This document shows, one piece after another, positions 6,939 through 15,330 of a DNA stretch of 28,819 bases. This DNA comes from Lactobacillaceae bacterium (GTDB lineage: Bacteria > Bacillota > Bacilli > Lactobacillales > Lactobacillaceae). How positions within the stretch are numbered: the first letter of the stretch is position 1; the number at the start of each line of letters is the position of its first letter. The notes under the pieces are model-generated. The model was not told where the DNA came from, ran no database searches, and worked only from the letters and a program-made list of their open reading frames with translations. The translations under genes and the position numbers were made by a program. Location of the stretch: the NCBI GenBank assembly GCA_031282325.1, contig JAITDY010000040.1, positions 1 to 28,819 of the forward strand. Direction: 5' to 3'.

Positions 6939-8825
6939 TTACCAAAGTTGAGCTCTATCTTCGACCGAACGCCACATCAAATCGCCTTCTTGTATATTAA
7001 AAGCTTCAAAAAATTCATTGAAATTTTTAACCGCTTCATTTCCACGCAATTCGCCAGGGGCGTGGGTGTCCATATTTGCCAATAATTCTTTATATTCTTG
7101 ACGTGCTTTTTGGCGCCAAACTGTCGCCCAAGAAATAAATAGTTCTTCAGGATTATAATCATTTTCAGTTTTAGCAGCTTGAAGTGCAGCGGATAATCCA
7201 CCTAAGTCAGCAATATTTTCAGATAAGGTTAATTTTCCATTTACCTTAGCCTTTGTTCCGGGGATATCTAATCCGTCCCATAGTTCAACAATTTTCTTGT
7301 TTTTTAATTCAAAATTATCAAAATCTTCTTTAGTCCACCAATCTTTTAATGTTCCAATTTCATCAAAATGAGCTCCGTTAGAATCAAAAGCATGTGAAAT
7401 TTCATGGGCAATTACAGCACCAATTCCTCCATAATTAAAAGATGAAGGACGGTCAAAACTATAAAATGGTAATTGCAAAATAGCTGCCGGAAAATTAATC
7501 GAATTATTCATAGGATCATAATATGCATTCACCGTAGCAGGTGTCATGTCCCACTCGTTTCTATCTACCTTATTGCCATATTTATTTAATTGAAATTTAA
7601 TTTCTTGACCATCCAGCTCCCAAATATTTTCTAATAAAGTTTTATTTATATCAACTTTACGTTCTAGAAAACGGGCTGGAATTTCATCAGGATAGCCAAT
7701 ATGGTAAGCAATTGCATCTAATTTTTTAATTGCTTCTTGAATAGTTTGCTTCTGCAACCATTCATTATTTGTTAGACGCTCGCGATAAATATTAATCATT
7801 TTTTTGATCATATTTTCAACGTTTGTTTTAGCTTCTGCAGAAAAACGAATATGCCTAAAATACTCACCGATTAAAAAGCCAAATTCATCATTAGCCAAGC
7901 GGTAAGCAGCTAATTTTTTTTCTGTAGCTTTAGGAGTACCAGTAATGGTTCTATTGTATACGCCAGCCTCTAATCTCAACTCTTCTGTTGTATATGCTAA
8001 TAAACCTGTTGAAAGTGTAACTAAATAATTTTTAAATTCTTTAAAGTTATCTTTTTGATAAACATTATTTAAATTTTCATAAAAACGATCATCAAAATAA
8101 ACTACTTTATCAGGCTTTGTTTTCAATAAATTCTGTGCAATTTCTCGTAAATCAAAGGTTGTAAAATCTTTTGCAAAATCATCAAAATTCACGGGGTGAT
8201 AAAGCTTAAAATATTCAGATTGTTCCTCGTTACTTAAAATATATTTTGCTAAATTTGCATCAAACTTAAGTGCATCTTCAACGATTTCTTCAGCATTAGA
8301 ATATCCAGCGGCTTTTAATAATTTAATCTTTGATTCTTGCCAAACCGATAATAATTGTTCTTTTTGTTCGTTGTCCTCTTGATAATAAGTAGTATCAGGT
8401 AGGATAGTAGACAATGATCCAAAAGCCAATACATATTTCGATGTATCTAGCCAATCCTGTTCGATACCAAATGGTAAACCAGAGGATAAGGGATTTGTAT
8501 ATAATTCATAAGCCTTATCGGAAAAATCCTGCCAAGAATTTAGGTTTTCAATTAAAGCCATCTTTTCCTTAAAAGCTGAAACTCCATCTTTTTCTCGCTT
8601 AGTAAAATCAGAAGCTAATTTATATAAATCTAAAAAATTTTTAAGATGGGCTGGGGCATCCCCGTTTTTAAGAAAATCATCGGCGGCTTTTTGCAAAGTA
8701 TCCTCAATTTCAAAATGTAAATCTGTAAATCCACCAGCTGTGGGGGCATCTTCACGGATCGTAGCTTGCGAAATCCATTCTTCGTTTACGCTTTGGTAAA
8801 AATTATCTTGTGCTTTTGTAACCAT
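6939..8825 (-). CDS. pepO: M13-family zinc endopeptidase PepO
   Basis: A 628-residue neprilysin-type oligopeptidase; PepO in lactic acid bacteria cuts intermediate-length peptides in the cytoplasm to supply amino acids. The zinc site is complete: HEISH at 474-478 (His474, Glu475, His478) and ENIAD at 536-540 with Glu536 as third ligand. The start MVTKAQDNFYQSVNEEWI matches the family's N-terminal DNFYxxVNxxW motif, and the protein ends VEDRAQLW, the usual substrate-pocket tail. No signal peptide is present, consistent with a cytoplasmic location. A strong ribosome binding site (AAGGAGA) precedes the ATG, and a TATAAT (8854-8859) lies 28 bases upstream. It appears to be transcribed alone. Confidence 0.95.
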   Translation of the reverse strand: MVTKAQDNFYQSVNEEWISQATIREDAPTAGGFTDLHFEIEDTLQKAADDFLKNGDAPAHLKNFLDLYKLASDFTKREKDGVSAFKEKMALIENLNSWQDFSDKAYELYTNPLSSGLPFGIEQDWLDTSKYVLAFGSLSTILPDTTYYQEDNEQKEQLLSVWQESKIKLLKAAGYSNAEEIVEDALKFDANLAKYILSNEEQSEYFKLYHPVNFDDFAKDFTTFDLREIAQNLLKTKPDKVVYFDDRFYENLNNVYQKDNFKEFKNYLVTLSTGLLAYTTEELRLEAGVYNRTITGTPKATEKKLAAYRLANDEFGFLIGEYFRHIRFSAEAKTNVENMIKKMINIYRERLTNNEWLQKQTIQEAIKKLDAIAYHIGYPDEIPARFLERKVDINKTLLENIWELDGQEIKFQLNKYGNKVDRNEWDMTPATVNAYYDPMNNSINFPAAILQLPFYSFDRPSSFNYGGIGAVIAHEISHAFDSNGAHFDEIGTLKDWWTKEDFDNFELKNKKIVELWDGLDIPGTKAKVNGKLTLSENIADLGGLSAALQAAKTENDYNPEELFISWATVWRQKARQEYKELLANMDTHAPGELRGNEAVKNFNEFFEAFNIQEGDLMWRSVEDRAQLW

Positions 8826-8853
8826 TAAGTTCTCCTTTAATTTGTTAATTTAA

Positions 8854-8859
8854 ATTATA
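8854..8859 (-). promoter_or_regulatory. Candidate -10 box for pepO
   Basis: TATAAT on the minus strand, 28 bases before the pepO ATG. No good -35 is visible at 16-18 bases, so this is a single-hexamer call. A lone GGTCAAT heptad lies further upstream (about 8882-8888) but is not a full CtsR box. Confidence 0.4.
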
Positions 8860-8911
8860 GTACAAACAAAATGATCGCTTATTGACCAATGTTATTTTAT
8901 ATCTTTAAATA

Positions 8912-10071
8912 TTATTCACTGATTTTGGATTTTGCAATAAAAACAATAAAAAATGCAATAGCATTACTAATAAGCCCAATAAGTAAAATTAATATTGAAG
9001 TTTTATCTTCAAAAAGACCAATTACGATTGATTGAACTGCCATCAATAATGCAGTTAAAGTATTTACTAACGACACTGAACTTGTTCTATATTTGTCTAA
9101 TACGACTTCGTGCAGTTGAGAATTTAATGATGTATCCCATATTTCATAAAAATAACCTATAAGCATATAGGCAACCAAAAATATTATTATATTATTCCAA
9201 AATAAAACTCCATATAATATAGTTCCTGTAAATAATGAAAATTTAATAATTTTCCATTTATCAAATTTATTTTCTAGTCTATGCAAACCAATAGAAGCTA
9301 ATATTCCAAAAAAAGAAAATATAGCTACAATCCATGATATATGTTGAGTGGATATATTACGGTCTTTTAAAATAACTGCTGAATATAAATAAAATATAGA
9401 TCCTGATGACTGAGTTAAAATGATCATGACTGCGATATATTTAAATTTTATATTTTTTAAAATGCTAAAAGTTTCATTTAAATTAATAAACTTTTCATTA
9501 CTATGGGTTTTTTCTTGTTTTAAGTCATCAGGCATTAGCCAAACCATTATGGCAGCTAATATATGCGCCAGCATACCTAAAAGAAATACTAATATCCAAG
9601 AATATTTGGCAATGTTCCCACCTAATCCGGTACTAATCATTAAAGCCAATATTGCTGATGCGTTATATATTCCCAAATATTTTGTATAATCATTTTTATC
9701 CTTAATTGATTCATAAATTAAGGATTGGTCTGAACCAGAAATAAGCGTTAATCCCGTTCCAAATAAAAGAAAGCTTAAATAAACTAAAATTTGGCTTCCA
9801 CTGAAAAAAATAACAAAAGATACAGAGCTATTAATAGTTCACCAATAATAATACTTTTTTTATGACCAAAATAATCACTTATAATACCTGATGGGAATTC
9901 TAAAACAACTTGTACAATACTAATAAAACCTTGTAAAAAAGCAACTTCACTAATAGACCAACCATTCTGAAATAAAAAAAGCATCCAGATTGCTCTTTCA
10001 AAATAAGTATTAGAAAATAATCCCCATAATATTCCCGTTAATACTTTTTTATTTTTATTAATCAGGTCCAT
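8912..10071 (-). pseudogene. MFS transporter, disrupted by a 1-base frameshift in an A7 tract
   Basis: Two reading frames together encode one major facilitator of about 386 residues. The first part (10071-9784, 95 residues) holds helices 1-3 and the MFS loop motif FPSGIISDYFGHKK, then stops early. The second part (about 9803-8912) continues without loss: adding one base to the A7 run at 9804-9810 joins the frames and restores a stretch reading SGSDQSLIYESIKD, a motif typical of this efflux-like MFS group, on to the helices ending IVFIAKSKISE. Nothing else is decayed, so the break is either recent, phase-variable, or a homopolymer sequencing error. The substrate is unknown. The gene stands alone between groEL and pepO. 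An AAGGG motif precedes the ATG at 10071. Confidence 0.85.
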
Positions 10072-10204
10072 ATTATTTGCCCTTCATCAGAGATTTACGC
10101 TCTATTGATTTTTTTAATTTGCTATTACGATTTTACAAAAAGCAACGTGATTCAATTGAAATTAATAATATCACATATTAAGTCATTACTATTTTGCCTA
10201 TTAA

Positions 10205-10234
10205 AAAACGCAGGCCTATTTGAGCCTACGTTTT
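10205..10234 (-). terminator. Intrinsic terminator downstream of groEL
   Basis: On the minus strand AAAACGTAGGC pairs with GCCTGCGTTTT (one G-U pair) around an 8-base loop, followed by further T residues. It ends the groESL transcript 22 bases after the groEL stop. Confidence 0.85.
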
Positions 10235-10255
10235 CAAAAATTATTAATATAGAAA

Positions 10256-11881
10256 TTACATCATCCCTGGCATTCCCATACCTGCCCCGCCTGGCATTTC
10301 TGGAGCGTCAGATTTTGGCAATTCAGCCACTACAGCTTCAGTTGTTAATAGCAGTGCTGAAACTGAGGCAGCATTTTGCAAAGCTGAACGAGTAACTTTA
10401 GTTGGATCTACGATTCCTGCTTCAACCATGTCAACCCATTGGTCATTTGCAGCATTATATCCAACGCCATCTTTTTGTTCTTTTAATTTATTAACAATTA
10501 CAGAACCCTCTTTACCAGCGTTTTCTGCAATTTGGCGTACAGGTGATTCAAGAGCAACTTTCACAATGTTGATTCCAGTTTGCACATCACCATCTTCCTT
10601 CAAGGCTTCAACAGCTGGAATAACATTAACCAATGCTGTTCCTCCACCTGCTACGAAACCTTCTTCAACTGCAGCACGAGTTGCATTTAGAGCATCTTCA
10701 ATTCGATACTTACGCTCTTTTAATTCTGTTTCAGTTGGGGCACCAACCTTGATAACTGCTACACCACCTGAAAGTTTAGCCAATCGTTCTTGGAGCTTTT
10801 CCTTATCAAAATCACTAGTTGTATTTTCAATTTCTTGACGGATACCAGCAACACGTGCTTCTAGTTTGTCCTTAGCACCAGATCCTTCAACAATAGTTGT
10901 ACTGTCTTTAGTGATATTTACACGGCTAGCAGAGCCCAATTGTTCAATTGTGACATCTTTCAATTGCAAACCAAGATCTTCAGTAATAACAGTTCCACCG
11001 GTTAGAATTGCAATATCTTCTAATTGAGCCTTACGACGATCACCAAATCCCGGGGCTTTTACAGCAGCGATATTAAATGTTCCACGCAACTTGTTTAATA
11101 CAAGCGTTGGCAAGGCTTCACCAGTAATATCGTCTGCAATAATCATCATTGAGCGTCCAGCTTCAACAACTGATTGAAGCACTGGCAAAATGTCTTGAAT
11201 GTTTCCAATCTTTTGATCAGTAATTAAAATGTATGGATTTTCTAAATTAGCTTCCATTTTATCGTTATCGGTAACGAAATATTGACTCATATATCCACGG
11301 TCAAATTGCATTCCTTCAACAACATCTAATGTAGTATCAATTCCTTTTGATTCTTCAATAGTAATAACACCGTCGTTACCAACTTTTTCCATTGCATCAG
11401 CAATTAAGCTACCAACTTCTTCACTGGCTGCTGAAATAGATGCAATTTGAGCAATATCACTTTTAGTTTTTACTTCGTGAGAAATATTTTTTAAAGCCTC
11501 AACAGCAGCTGCAGTAGCTTTTTCAATTCCAACGCGAATTCCAACTGGATTAGCGCCAGCAGTTACATTTTTCATTCCTTCATTTACAATTGCTTGTGTT
11601 AATACTGTAGCAGTTGTAGTTCCGTCTCCGGCGACATCATTAGTTTTAGAAGCAACTTCAGAAACTAATTTGGCACCCATATTTTCAAAATGATCTTCTA
11701 ATTCAATTGCTTTTGCAATGGTTACACCATCATTTGTAATTGTTGGAGCCCCAAATGATTGTTCTAAAACAACATTACGACCTTTTGGACCTATCGTAGT
11801 TTTTACTGTATTAGCAAGTTTATCAACACCAGCTTGCATGCGCTTTCTAGCGTCTTCACTAAAACGAACTTCTTTTGCCAT
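10256..11881 (-). CDS. groEL: Chaperonin GroEL
   Basis: A 541-residue 60-kDa chaperonin that forms the tetradecameric ATP-driven folding chamber with GroES. Visible hallmarks include MAKEVRFSEDARKRM at the start, TIGPKGRNVVLEQSFGAP, the ATP/Mg motif VAGDGTTTATVL, and the glycine/methionine-rich tail ending GGAGMGMPGMM. Length and motifs are normal, with no sign of decay. Its ATG overlaps the groES stop by one base (TAATG), so translation is probably coupled. Heat regulation is inferred from the CtsR box upstream of groES. Confidence 0.98.
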   Translation of the reverse strand: MAKEVRFSEDARKRMQAGVDKLANTVKTTIGPKGRNVVLEQSFGAPTITNDGVTIAKAIELEDHFENMGAKLVSEVASKTNDVAGDGTTTATVLTQAIVNEGMKNVTAGANPVGIRVGIEKATAAAVEALKNISHEVKTKSDIAQIASISAASEEVGSLIADAMEKVGNDGVITIEESKGIDTTLDVVEGMQFDRGYMSQYFVTDNDKMEANLENPYILITDQKIGNIQDILPVLQSVVEAGRSMMIIADDITGEALPTLVLNKLRGTFNIAAVKAPGFGDRRKAQLEDIAILTGGTVITEDLGLQLKDVTIEQLGSASRVNITKDSTTIVEGSGAKDKLEARVAGIRQEIENTTSDFDKEKLQERLAKLSGGVAVIKVGAPTETELKERKYRIEDALNATRAAVEEGFVAGGGTALVNVIPAVEALKEDGDVQTGINIVKVALESPVRQIAENAGKEGSVIVNKLKEQKDGVGYNAANDQWVDMVEAGIVDPTKVTRSALQNAASVSALLLTTEAVVAELPKSDAPEMPGGAGMGMPGMM

Positions 11882-12159
11882 TAGTTTAATACCCCCACAA
11901 TATCCTTTTCATGTACTACCAAATAATCTTTTCCGTCGACAGTTATTTCTTGGCCGGCATATTTATCAAATGCAACTTGATCACCAACTTTAACACTGGT
12001 TGGTGCATTTAAATCGCCAACTGTAGTTTGGCTAATTGCAACCACAGCACCAGTTAATGGTTTTTCTTTTGCGTTATTTGCAATTAGAATACCACCAACT
12101 TTGCTTTCATTTTCTTCAATAATTTCAAGTAAAACTCTATCACCTAAAGGTTTAATCAT
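11881..12159 (-). CDS. groES: Co-chaperonin GroES
   Basis: A 92-residue co-chaperonin that caps GroEL. The start IKPLGDRVLLEIIEENESKVGGI and the mobile-loop region match the family, as does the end EKDIVGVLN. It is preceded by an AAGGAGG ribosome binding site and by a promoter with a CtsR operator. The intergenic space to groEL is absent: the stop TAA shares its last A with the groEL ATG. Confidence 0.97.
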   Translation of the reverse strand: MIKPLGDRVLLEIIEENESKVGGILIANNAKEKPLTGAVVAISQTTVGDLNAPTSVKVGDQVAFDKYAGQEITVDGKDYLVVHEKDIVGVLN

Positions 12160-12192
12160 TTTTTAATCCTCCTTAATTTACTTTACAAATGT

Positions 12193-12222
12193 ATTATATA
12201 CAATTGGTCAAAAAAGGTCAAA
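12193..12222 (-). promoter_or_regulatory. groESL promoter with CtsR operator
   Basis: On the minus strand TTGACC (12216-12221), a 17-base spacer and TATAAT (12193-12198) make a near-consensus vegetative promoter. On the plus strand the same bases hold a perfect tandem heptad GGTCAAA-AAA-GGTCAAA (12206-12222), the known CtsR box. It covers the -35 and part of the spacer, as expected for repression. No CIRCE element (TTAGCACTC-N9-GAGTGCTAA) is present. Control of groESL by CtsR instead of HrcA is established in Oenococcus; its application here is inferred from the box. Confidence 0.88.
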
Positions 12223-12240
12223 CTTTTTGATAGTTTGACC
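12216..12240 (-). terminator. Intrinsic terminator after the Fem genes, sharing bases with the CtsR box
   Basis: GGTCAAACT and AGTTTGACC (12216-12224 and 12232-12240) form a perfect 9-bp stem with a 7-base loop, followed on the minus strand by six T residues (12210-12215). It ends the femX operon 10 bases after its stop. The downstream stem arm is at the same time the groESL -35 and one CtsR half-site. Confidence 0.88.
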
Positions 12241-12249
12241 TAGAGTGAT

Positions 12250-13503
12250 TTATCGACCTGTTATTTTTTTTAATATTTGAATAAGATTATATTTAAATTT
12301 ATTAATAGGTAAAATAAACTCGCCTATCATTTCTTCTAATTCACCATTAAAAGATTTTTTAAACTCCATTACGCCGTCGCTACCATCTTGTTTTCCAGAA
12401 ACGCCATAAAAATTATATCGATTAATACCTAATTTAATCGCTTCTTGCATAACGAATTGTTGAATTAAGTATGGTGAATAAAAATTCTTATAAGCTTCAT
12501 TGGTCCCTGAGTATAAATAGGTTAATTCTCCCGGGAAATATTGGAACATCGCTCCAGCAGTGATAACTTTATCCTTTCCTTCATTGGATTGCAAAATATC
12601 AGCTTGCTCAATTCTTTTATGGTGAGCTTTGATTTGATCGTTGTATTCATTTAATTGACGAATAATTTTTTTATTGTTGGGCGTATCTTTTAATCTAAGA
12701 TTCAAATCATCAACAATTTTCATTAACTCATTAATTGCTTGATTTTGAGTTTTTTTGTATTTTTTAAAATCGAGAAACGCGAAAATAAATTTAGTTTTAT
12801 TTCCGTAATATTTATATGCTTTTTGATAATAATCCAATTCTTTAGCCTTAAAACCAATTCTATTAGCAGTTGCAACTTCTAATTGATAAAAGTCTTTTAA
12901 ATCAGCTTCATCTAAAATTTTTAATTCGATTCCAAACTGCTTGTTCTTTTTCAAATAATATTGAACGTCTTTTGTAAAACTATCGGTTAATTGTTTTTCA
13001 TCTTCAATTCCAGACAGATCTTTGACATATTGAAAACTTGGCGAGTGATTAGTATCATTTCCCATTTGAATTGGAACATGAATAAATCCAATCTTTTTCA
13101 TTTCTTCTAGGCTAGTGTTATCTTCAAATATTTTTGCCCCCTCATTATTGAATTTTGTAGCAACGAGATCTGGAATTATCGATATATATAAAGCTCCATT
13201 TGTTTTAGCAAAATAATATAAACCATCAAAAAATGTTTTTACTAAAGTTGAATTTTTAAAATCTAAAATCGGTCCTCGATCCATTCGGTAATAAAAGCCA
13301 CCATGTACTTTAAACTGGCTTAATATTCCACCAGCAATAACTTGATTATCAGAGTCAACCAAACCAACTAAAATGGGATTATAGTCACGTACTAAAAATA
13401 AATCGTAGGATTCTACTGATTGTAAAAAATTTAAATATTTTTGTTTTGCGGTAAATTTTAAATATTCTTCTCTATTTAATTGTTGAAATTTTAAATCACT
13501 CAT
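12250..13503 (-). CDS. FemA/MurN-like peptidoglycan bridge aminoacyltransferase
   Basis: A 417-residue FemABX enzyme that transfers an amino acid from aminoacyl-tRNA onto the lysine side chain of the peptidoglycan precursor. Two GNAT-like domains are interrupted at about residues 245-305 by a charged helical hairpin, the coiled-coil arm typical of FemA, MurM and MurN. The late segment YNFYGVSGKQDGSDGVMEFKKSFNGEL is the conserved FemABX C-terminal signature (GVxG ... FKxxF). It follows femX by 11 bases and is the second gene of a two-gene operon, so it plausibly adds the second bridge residue after FemX adds the first. Which amino acid is used (Ala, Ser or Gly) cannot be read from the sequence. 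Confidence 0.88.
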   Translation of the reverse strand: MSDLKFQQLNREEYLKFTAKQKYLNFLQSVESYDLFLVRDYNPILVGLVDSDNQVIAGGILSQFKVHGGFYYRMDRGPILDFKNSTLVKTFFDGLYYFAKTNGALYISIIPDLVATKFNNEGAKIFEDNTSLEEMKKIGFIHVPIQMGNDTNHSPSFQYVKDLSGIEDEKQLTDSFTKDVQYYLKKNKQFGIELKILDEADLKDFYQLEVATANRIGFKAKELDYYQKAYKYYGNKTKFIFAFLDFKKYKKTQNQAINELMKIVDDLNLRLKDTPNNKKIIRQLNEYNDQIKAHHKRIEQADILQSNEGKDKVITAGAMFQYFPGELTYLYSGTNEAYKNFYSPYLIQQFVMQEAIKLGINRYNFYGVSGKQDGSDGVMEFKKSFNGELEEMIGEFILPINKFKYNLIQILKKITGR

Positions 13504-13514
13504 TTTAGCTCATT

Positions 13515-14543
13515 TTACTTTTTAAATTGTTTCAAATATTCGTTATATGCTTCTTGATTTAATACTTTATCAATTTCACCAATATACTCAATTGGCTTTT
13601 GCTCGCCTAAAAAAAGACGCTTATTCGTGTACAAACCATCATCGTCACCAACATGATCAATACCGCCAAAATCAGCAAAGGAATATCTATTTTTTAAAGC
13701 ATAATTTAACCATTCCCAGCGATTTTTATAAGCTGCCCCAGATTCAGACAATTCTCTATTTAAACCGGCATAAATCATCCAAGTTTTAACTCCATAATCT
13801 AAAGTTACCATGGCCTCAGCTGGTTGGCCATCCACATAAGATACATAAATTTTTAATAAATTTTGATTAGATAAATTATCTCTTATAGCTTGAAAATAGT
13901 TTTTTGGGCGGTATGAAATTCCATGATATTGAGCCATCATCTCGTGCAAGGTATAAAAATCATCTAATAATTCCTGACTGTCGCCGATTTTTGTTTCTAA
14001 ATTATTTTGTAAGGATTTTCTGACATTGCGTCTTCCGTTTTTAGAAAAATTATCCATAAGTAGGCTACTAGATTCAATATTTCTTAAATCTAAACGCATA
14101 TTTAATCTAGGCTGAATATTTTCGTGCATTTTGGTTAGTTGACGATTACGCATTTGATACCCAGCGTCAATATATTTTTGATTTAATTCATCAGAATATT
14201 CAATTTCTGGATCCATTCGAATTAAAAATACATTTTTAGGCAATCGTTTTATAGCCTTGCTAACAAATTTATTAATTAAATCAACATCTAAATAGTCAGC
14301 AACCAATGGACCTTTTGGAACATATGCCAATAAAAATCCGGGGACGGCTTCAATCGTTAAAATAGCCATTGTAGCCACAATCGATCCACTTTGGTTCTCA
14401 TCATATAAAAATAAGTGGCCCCAATTTTTTTTAACTTTACTCCACATAATATCTTGCGTAACCACTCCATGATTAGAATTGATTACAAAATCTCGGTATT
14501 CTTGTACTTTTTGAATATTATCTTCATCTAAAACTTGAATCAC
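13515..14543 (-). CDS. femX: FemX-like UDP-MurNAc-pentapeptide L-alanine ligase
   Basis: A 342-residue FemABX transferase without the coiled-coil arm, the compact form known from Weissella viridescens FemX, which adds the first L-Ala to lysine using Ala-tRNA. Conserved stretches include VVTQDIMWSKVKKNWG, YVPKGP, NIQPRLNMRLDL, ADFGGIDH and the C-terminal YIGEIDKVL, all in the expected order. Together with the downstream FemA-like gene it predicts a Lys-type peptidoglycan with an Ala-containing interpeptide bridge. The start is GTG, chosen because an AGGGG ribosome binding site lies 8 bases upstream and no in-frame ATG fits. It is separated from rex by a terminator, so it must have its own promoter or be read through. 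Confidence 0.88.
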   Translation of the reverse strand: MIQVLDEDNIQKVQEYRDFVINSNHGVVTQDIMWSKVKKNWGHLFLYDENQSGSIVATMAILTIEAVPGFLLAYVPKGPLVADYLDVDLINKFVSKAIKRLPKNVFLIRMDPEIEYSDELNQKYIDAGYQMRNRQLTKMHENIQPRLNMRLDLRNIESSSLLMDNFSKNGRRNVRKSLQNNLETKIGDSQELLDDFYTLHEMMAQYHGISYRPKNYFQAIRDNLSNQNLLKIYVSYVDGQPAEAMVTLDYGVKTWMIYAGLNRELSESGAAYKNRWEWLNYALKNRYSFADFGGIDHVGDDDGLYTNKRLFLGEQKPIEYIGEIDKVLNQEAYNEYLKQFKK

Positions 14544-14565
14544 AATTCATTCCCCTAAATTAAAA

Positions 14566-14583
14566 TAGGTCTTTTCAGACCTA
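14566..14583 (-). terminator. Hairpin after rex, probable intrinsic terminator
   Basis: TAGGTC and GACCTA form a 6-bp stem with a 6-base loop, followed on the minus strand by TTTTAATTT. It sits 6 bases after the rex stop and 23 bases before the femX start. The short stem makes it a moderate terminator, so read-through into femX is possible. Confidence 0.7.
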
Positions 14584-14588
14584 ATATT

Positions 14589-15251
14589 TTATATACTTTT
14601 AATTTTATCTTGATTGTTGACAAAATACACGAGCGTTTGCGCTTCTCTGGTTAAATCAACATCTTTTACCCTAACTGTTTTAGGTAAAGTCAAATGTACT
14701 GCAGTAAAGTTTAAAATGCCCTTATAACCTGCTTTTACTACTTGATTTGCAATTTCTTGTGCAAATTGCTCGGGAACGGTAATGATTGCAATCTGAGCCC
14801 CGTATTCCCTACTAATCTTTTGAAATTCACTTATATCAAATACTGATACTTCTGTTCCATTTTCATTAATAATTTTTTTATTTCCATTATTGATATTAAT
14901 ATCGAAAGCTACCACTATATCCAAATTATCAGCTGAAGAAAAATTATTTCTAACAAGTGCCGAACCAATATTTCCAGCACCAATTAATGCAATTTTATTA
15001 ACTTTTTGGTCTTCTAATTTTCCAGAGAAGAAAGTTACTAAGCTATCAACATCATATCCATAGCCTCTTTTTCCTAATTCACCAAAGAAGCTAAAATCAC
15101 GCCTGACGGTTGCTGGATCATATTTAACTCCTGCTGAAATTTCCTTAGAATTAGTACGCTTGATGCCTTTTTCCTGTAGTGATTTCAAATAATGATTATA
15201 AACAGGTACGCGTTGTGCTGTTGCTCTAGGTATTGAAGAAAAACTTGCCAT
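14589..15251 (-). CDS. rex: Redox-sensing transcriptional repressor Rex
   Basis: A 220-residue homodimeric repressor that senses the NADH/NAD+ ratio and controls fermentation genes. The winged-helix DNA-binding domain spans residues 1-80 (PRATAQRVPVYNHYL, then DPATVRRDFSFFGELGKRGYGYDV), and the Rossmann NAD-binding domain begins at KIALIGAGNIGSAL (GAGNIG at 91-96). The late ILNFTAVHL segment is also conserved. A TAAGGAG ribosome binding site precedes the ATG. A TATAAT (15286-15291) and an inverted repeat in the -35 region lie upstream, so it has its own promoter rather than depending on the tsaD transcript. The neighbourhood tsaD-rex-groESL is conserved in lactobacilli. Confidence 0.95.
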   Translation of the reverse strand: MASFSSIPRATAQRVPVYNHYLKSLQEKGIKRTNSKEISAGVKYDPATVRRDFSFFGELGKRGYGYDVDSLVTFFSGKLEDQKVNKIALIGAGNIGSALVRNNFSSADNLDIVVAFDININNGNKKIINENGTEVSVFDISEFQKISREYGAQIAIITVPEQFAQEIANQVVKAGYKGILNFTAVHLTLPKTVRVKDVDLTREAQTLVYFVNNQDKIKSI

Positions 15252-15285
15252 TAAAAATCTCCTTATGTTAAGTTACTTACTTCAC

Positions 15286-15324
15286 ATTATAATACATTTT
15301 TACGATTTTAGTGATAAATTCACT
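15286..15324 (-). promoter_or_regulatory. rex promoter with a dyad at the -35 region
   Basis: TATAAT (15286-15291) lies 34 bases before the rex ATG. The -35 region is covered by the perfect inverted repeat AGTGA-TAAAT-TCACT (15310-15324). A second dyad, TCACA-AATTA-TGTGA (15331-15345), overlaps the tsaD stop. GTGA/TCAC are Rex half-sites, but the 5-base centre differs from the 8-base centre between GTGA and TCAC in the usual Rex operator, so autoregulation is only a suggestion. Confidence 0.4.
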
Positions 15325-15330
15325 TAATTT

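Noticed and set aside
8875..8895. CtsR site upstream of pepO
   Set aside because: Only a single GGTCAAT heptad is present; a CtsR box needs two heptads with 3-base spacing.
9800..9815. Programmed ribosomal frameshift in the MFS gene
   Set aside because: An A7/T7 tract alone without a stimulatory structure or a conserved slippery motif is not enough, and the family is normally read in one frame.
9784..10071. A small independent membrane protein of 95 residues
   Set aside because: It is the N-terminal part of the frameshifted MFS transporter; the continuation is intact in the next frame.
10105..10395. Plus-strand reading frame between the MFS gene and groEL
   Set aside because: It runs antisense through the groEL terminator and the groEL 3' end, has no ribosome binding site and matches no family; it is a shadow.
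12160..12240. CIRCE element for HrcA control of groESL
   Set aside because: The TTAGCACTC-N9-GAGTGCTAA inverted repeat is not present; the inverted repeat seen is the terminator of the Fem operon and the direct repeat is a CtsR box.
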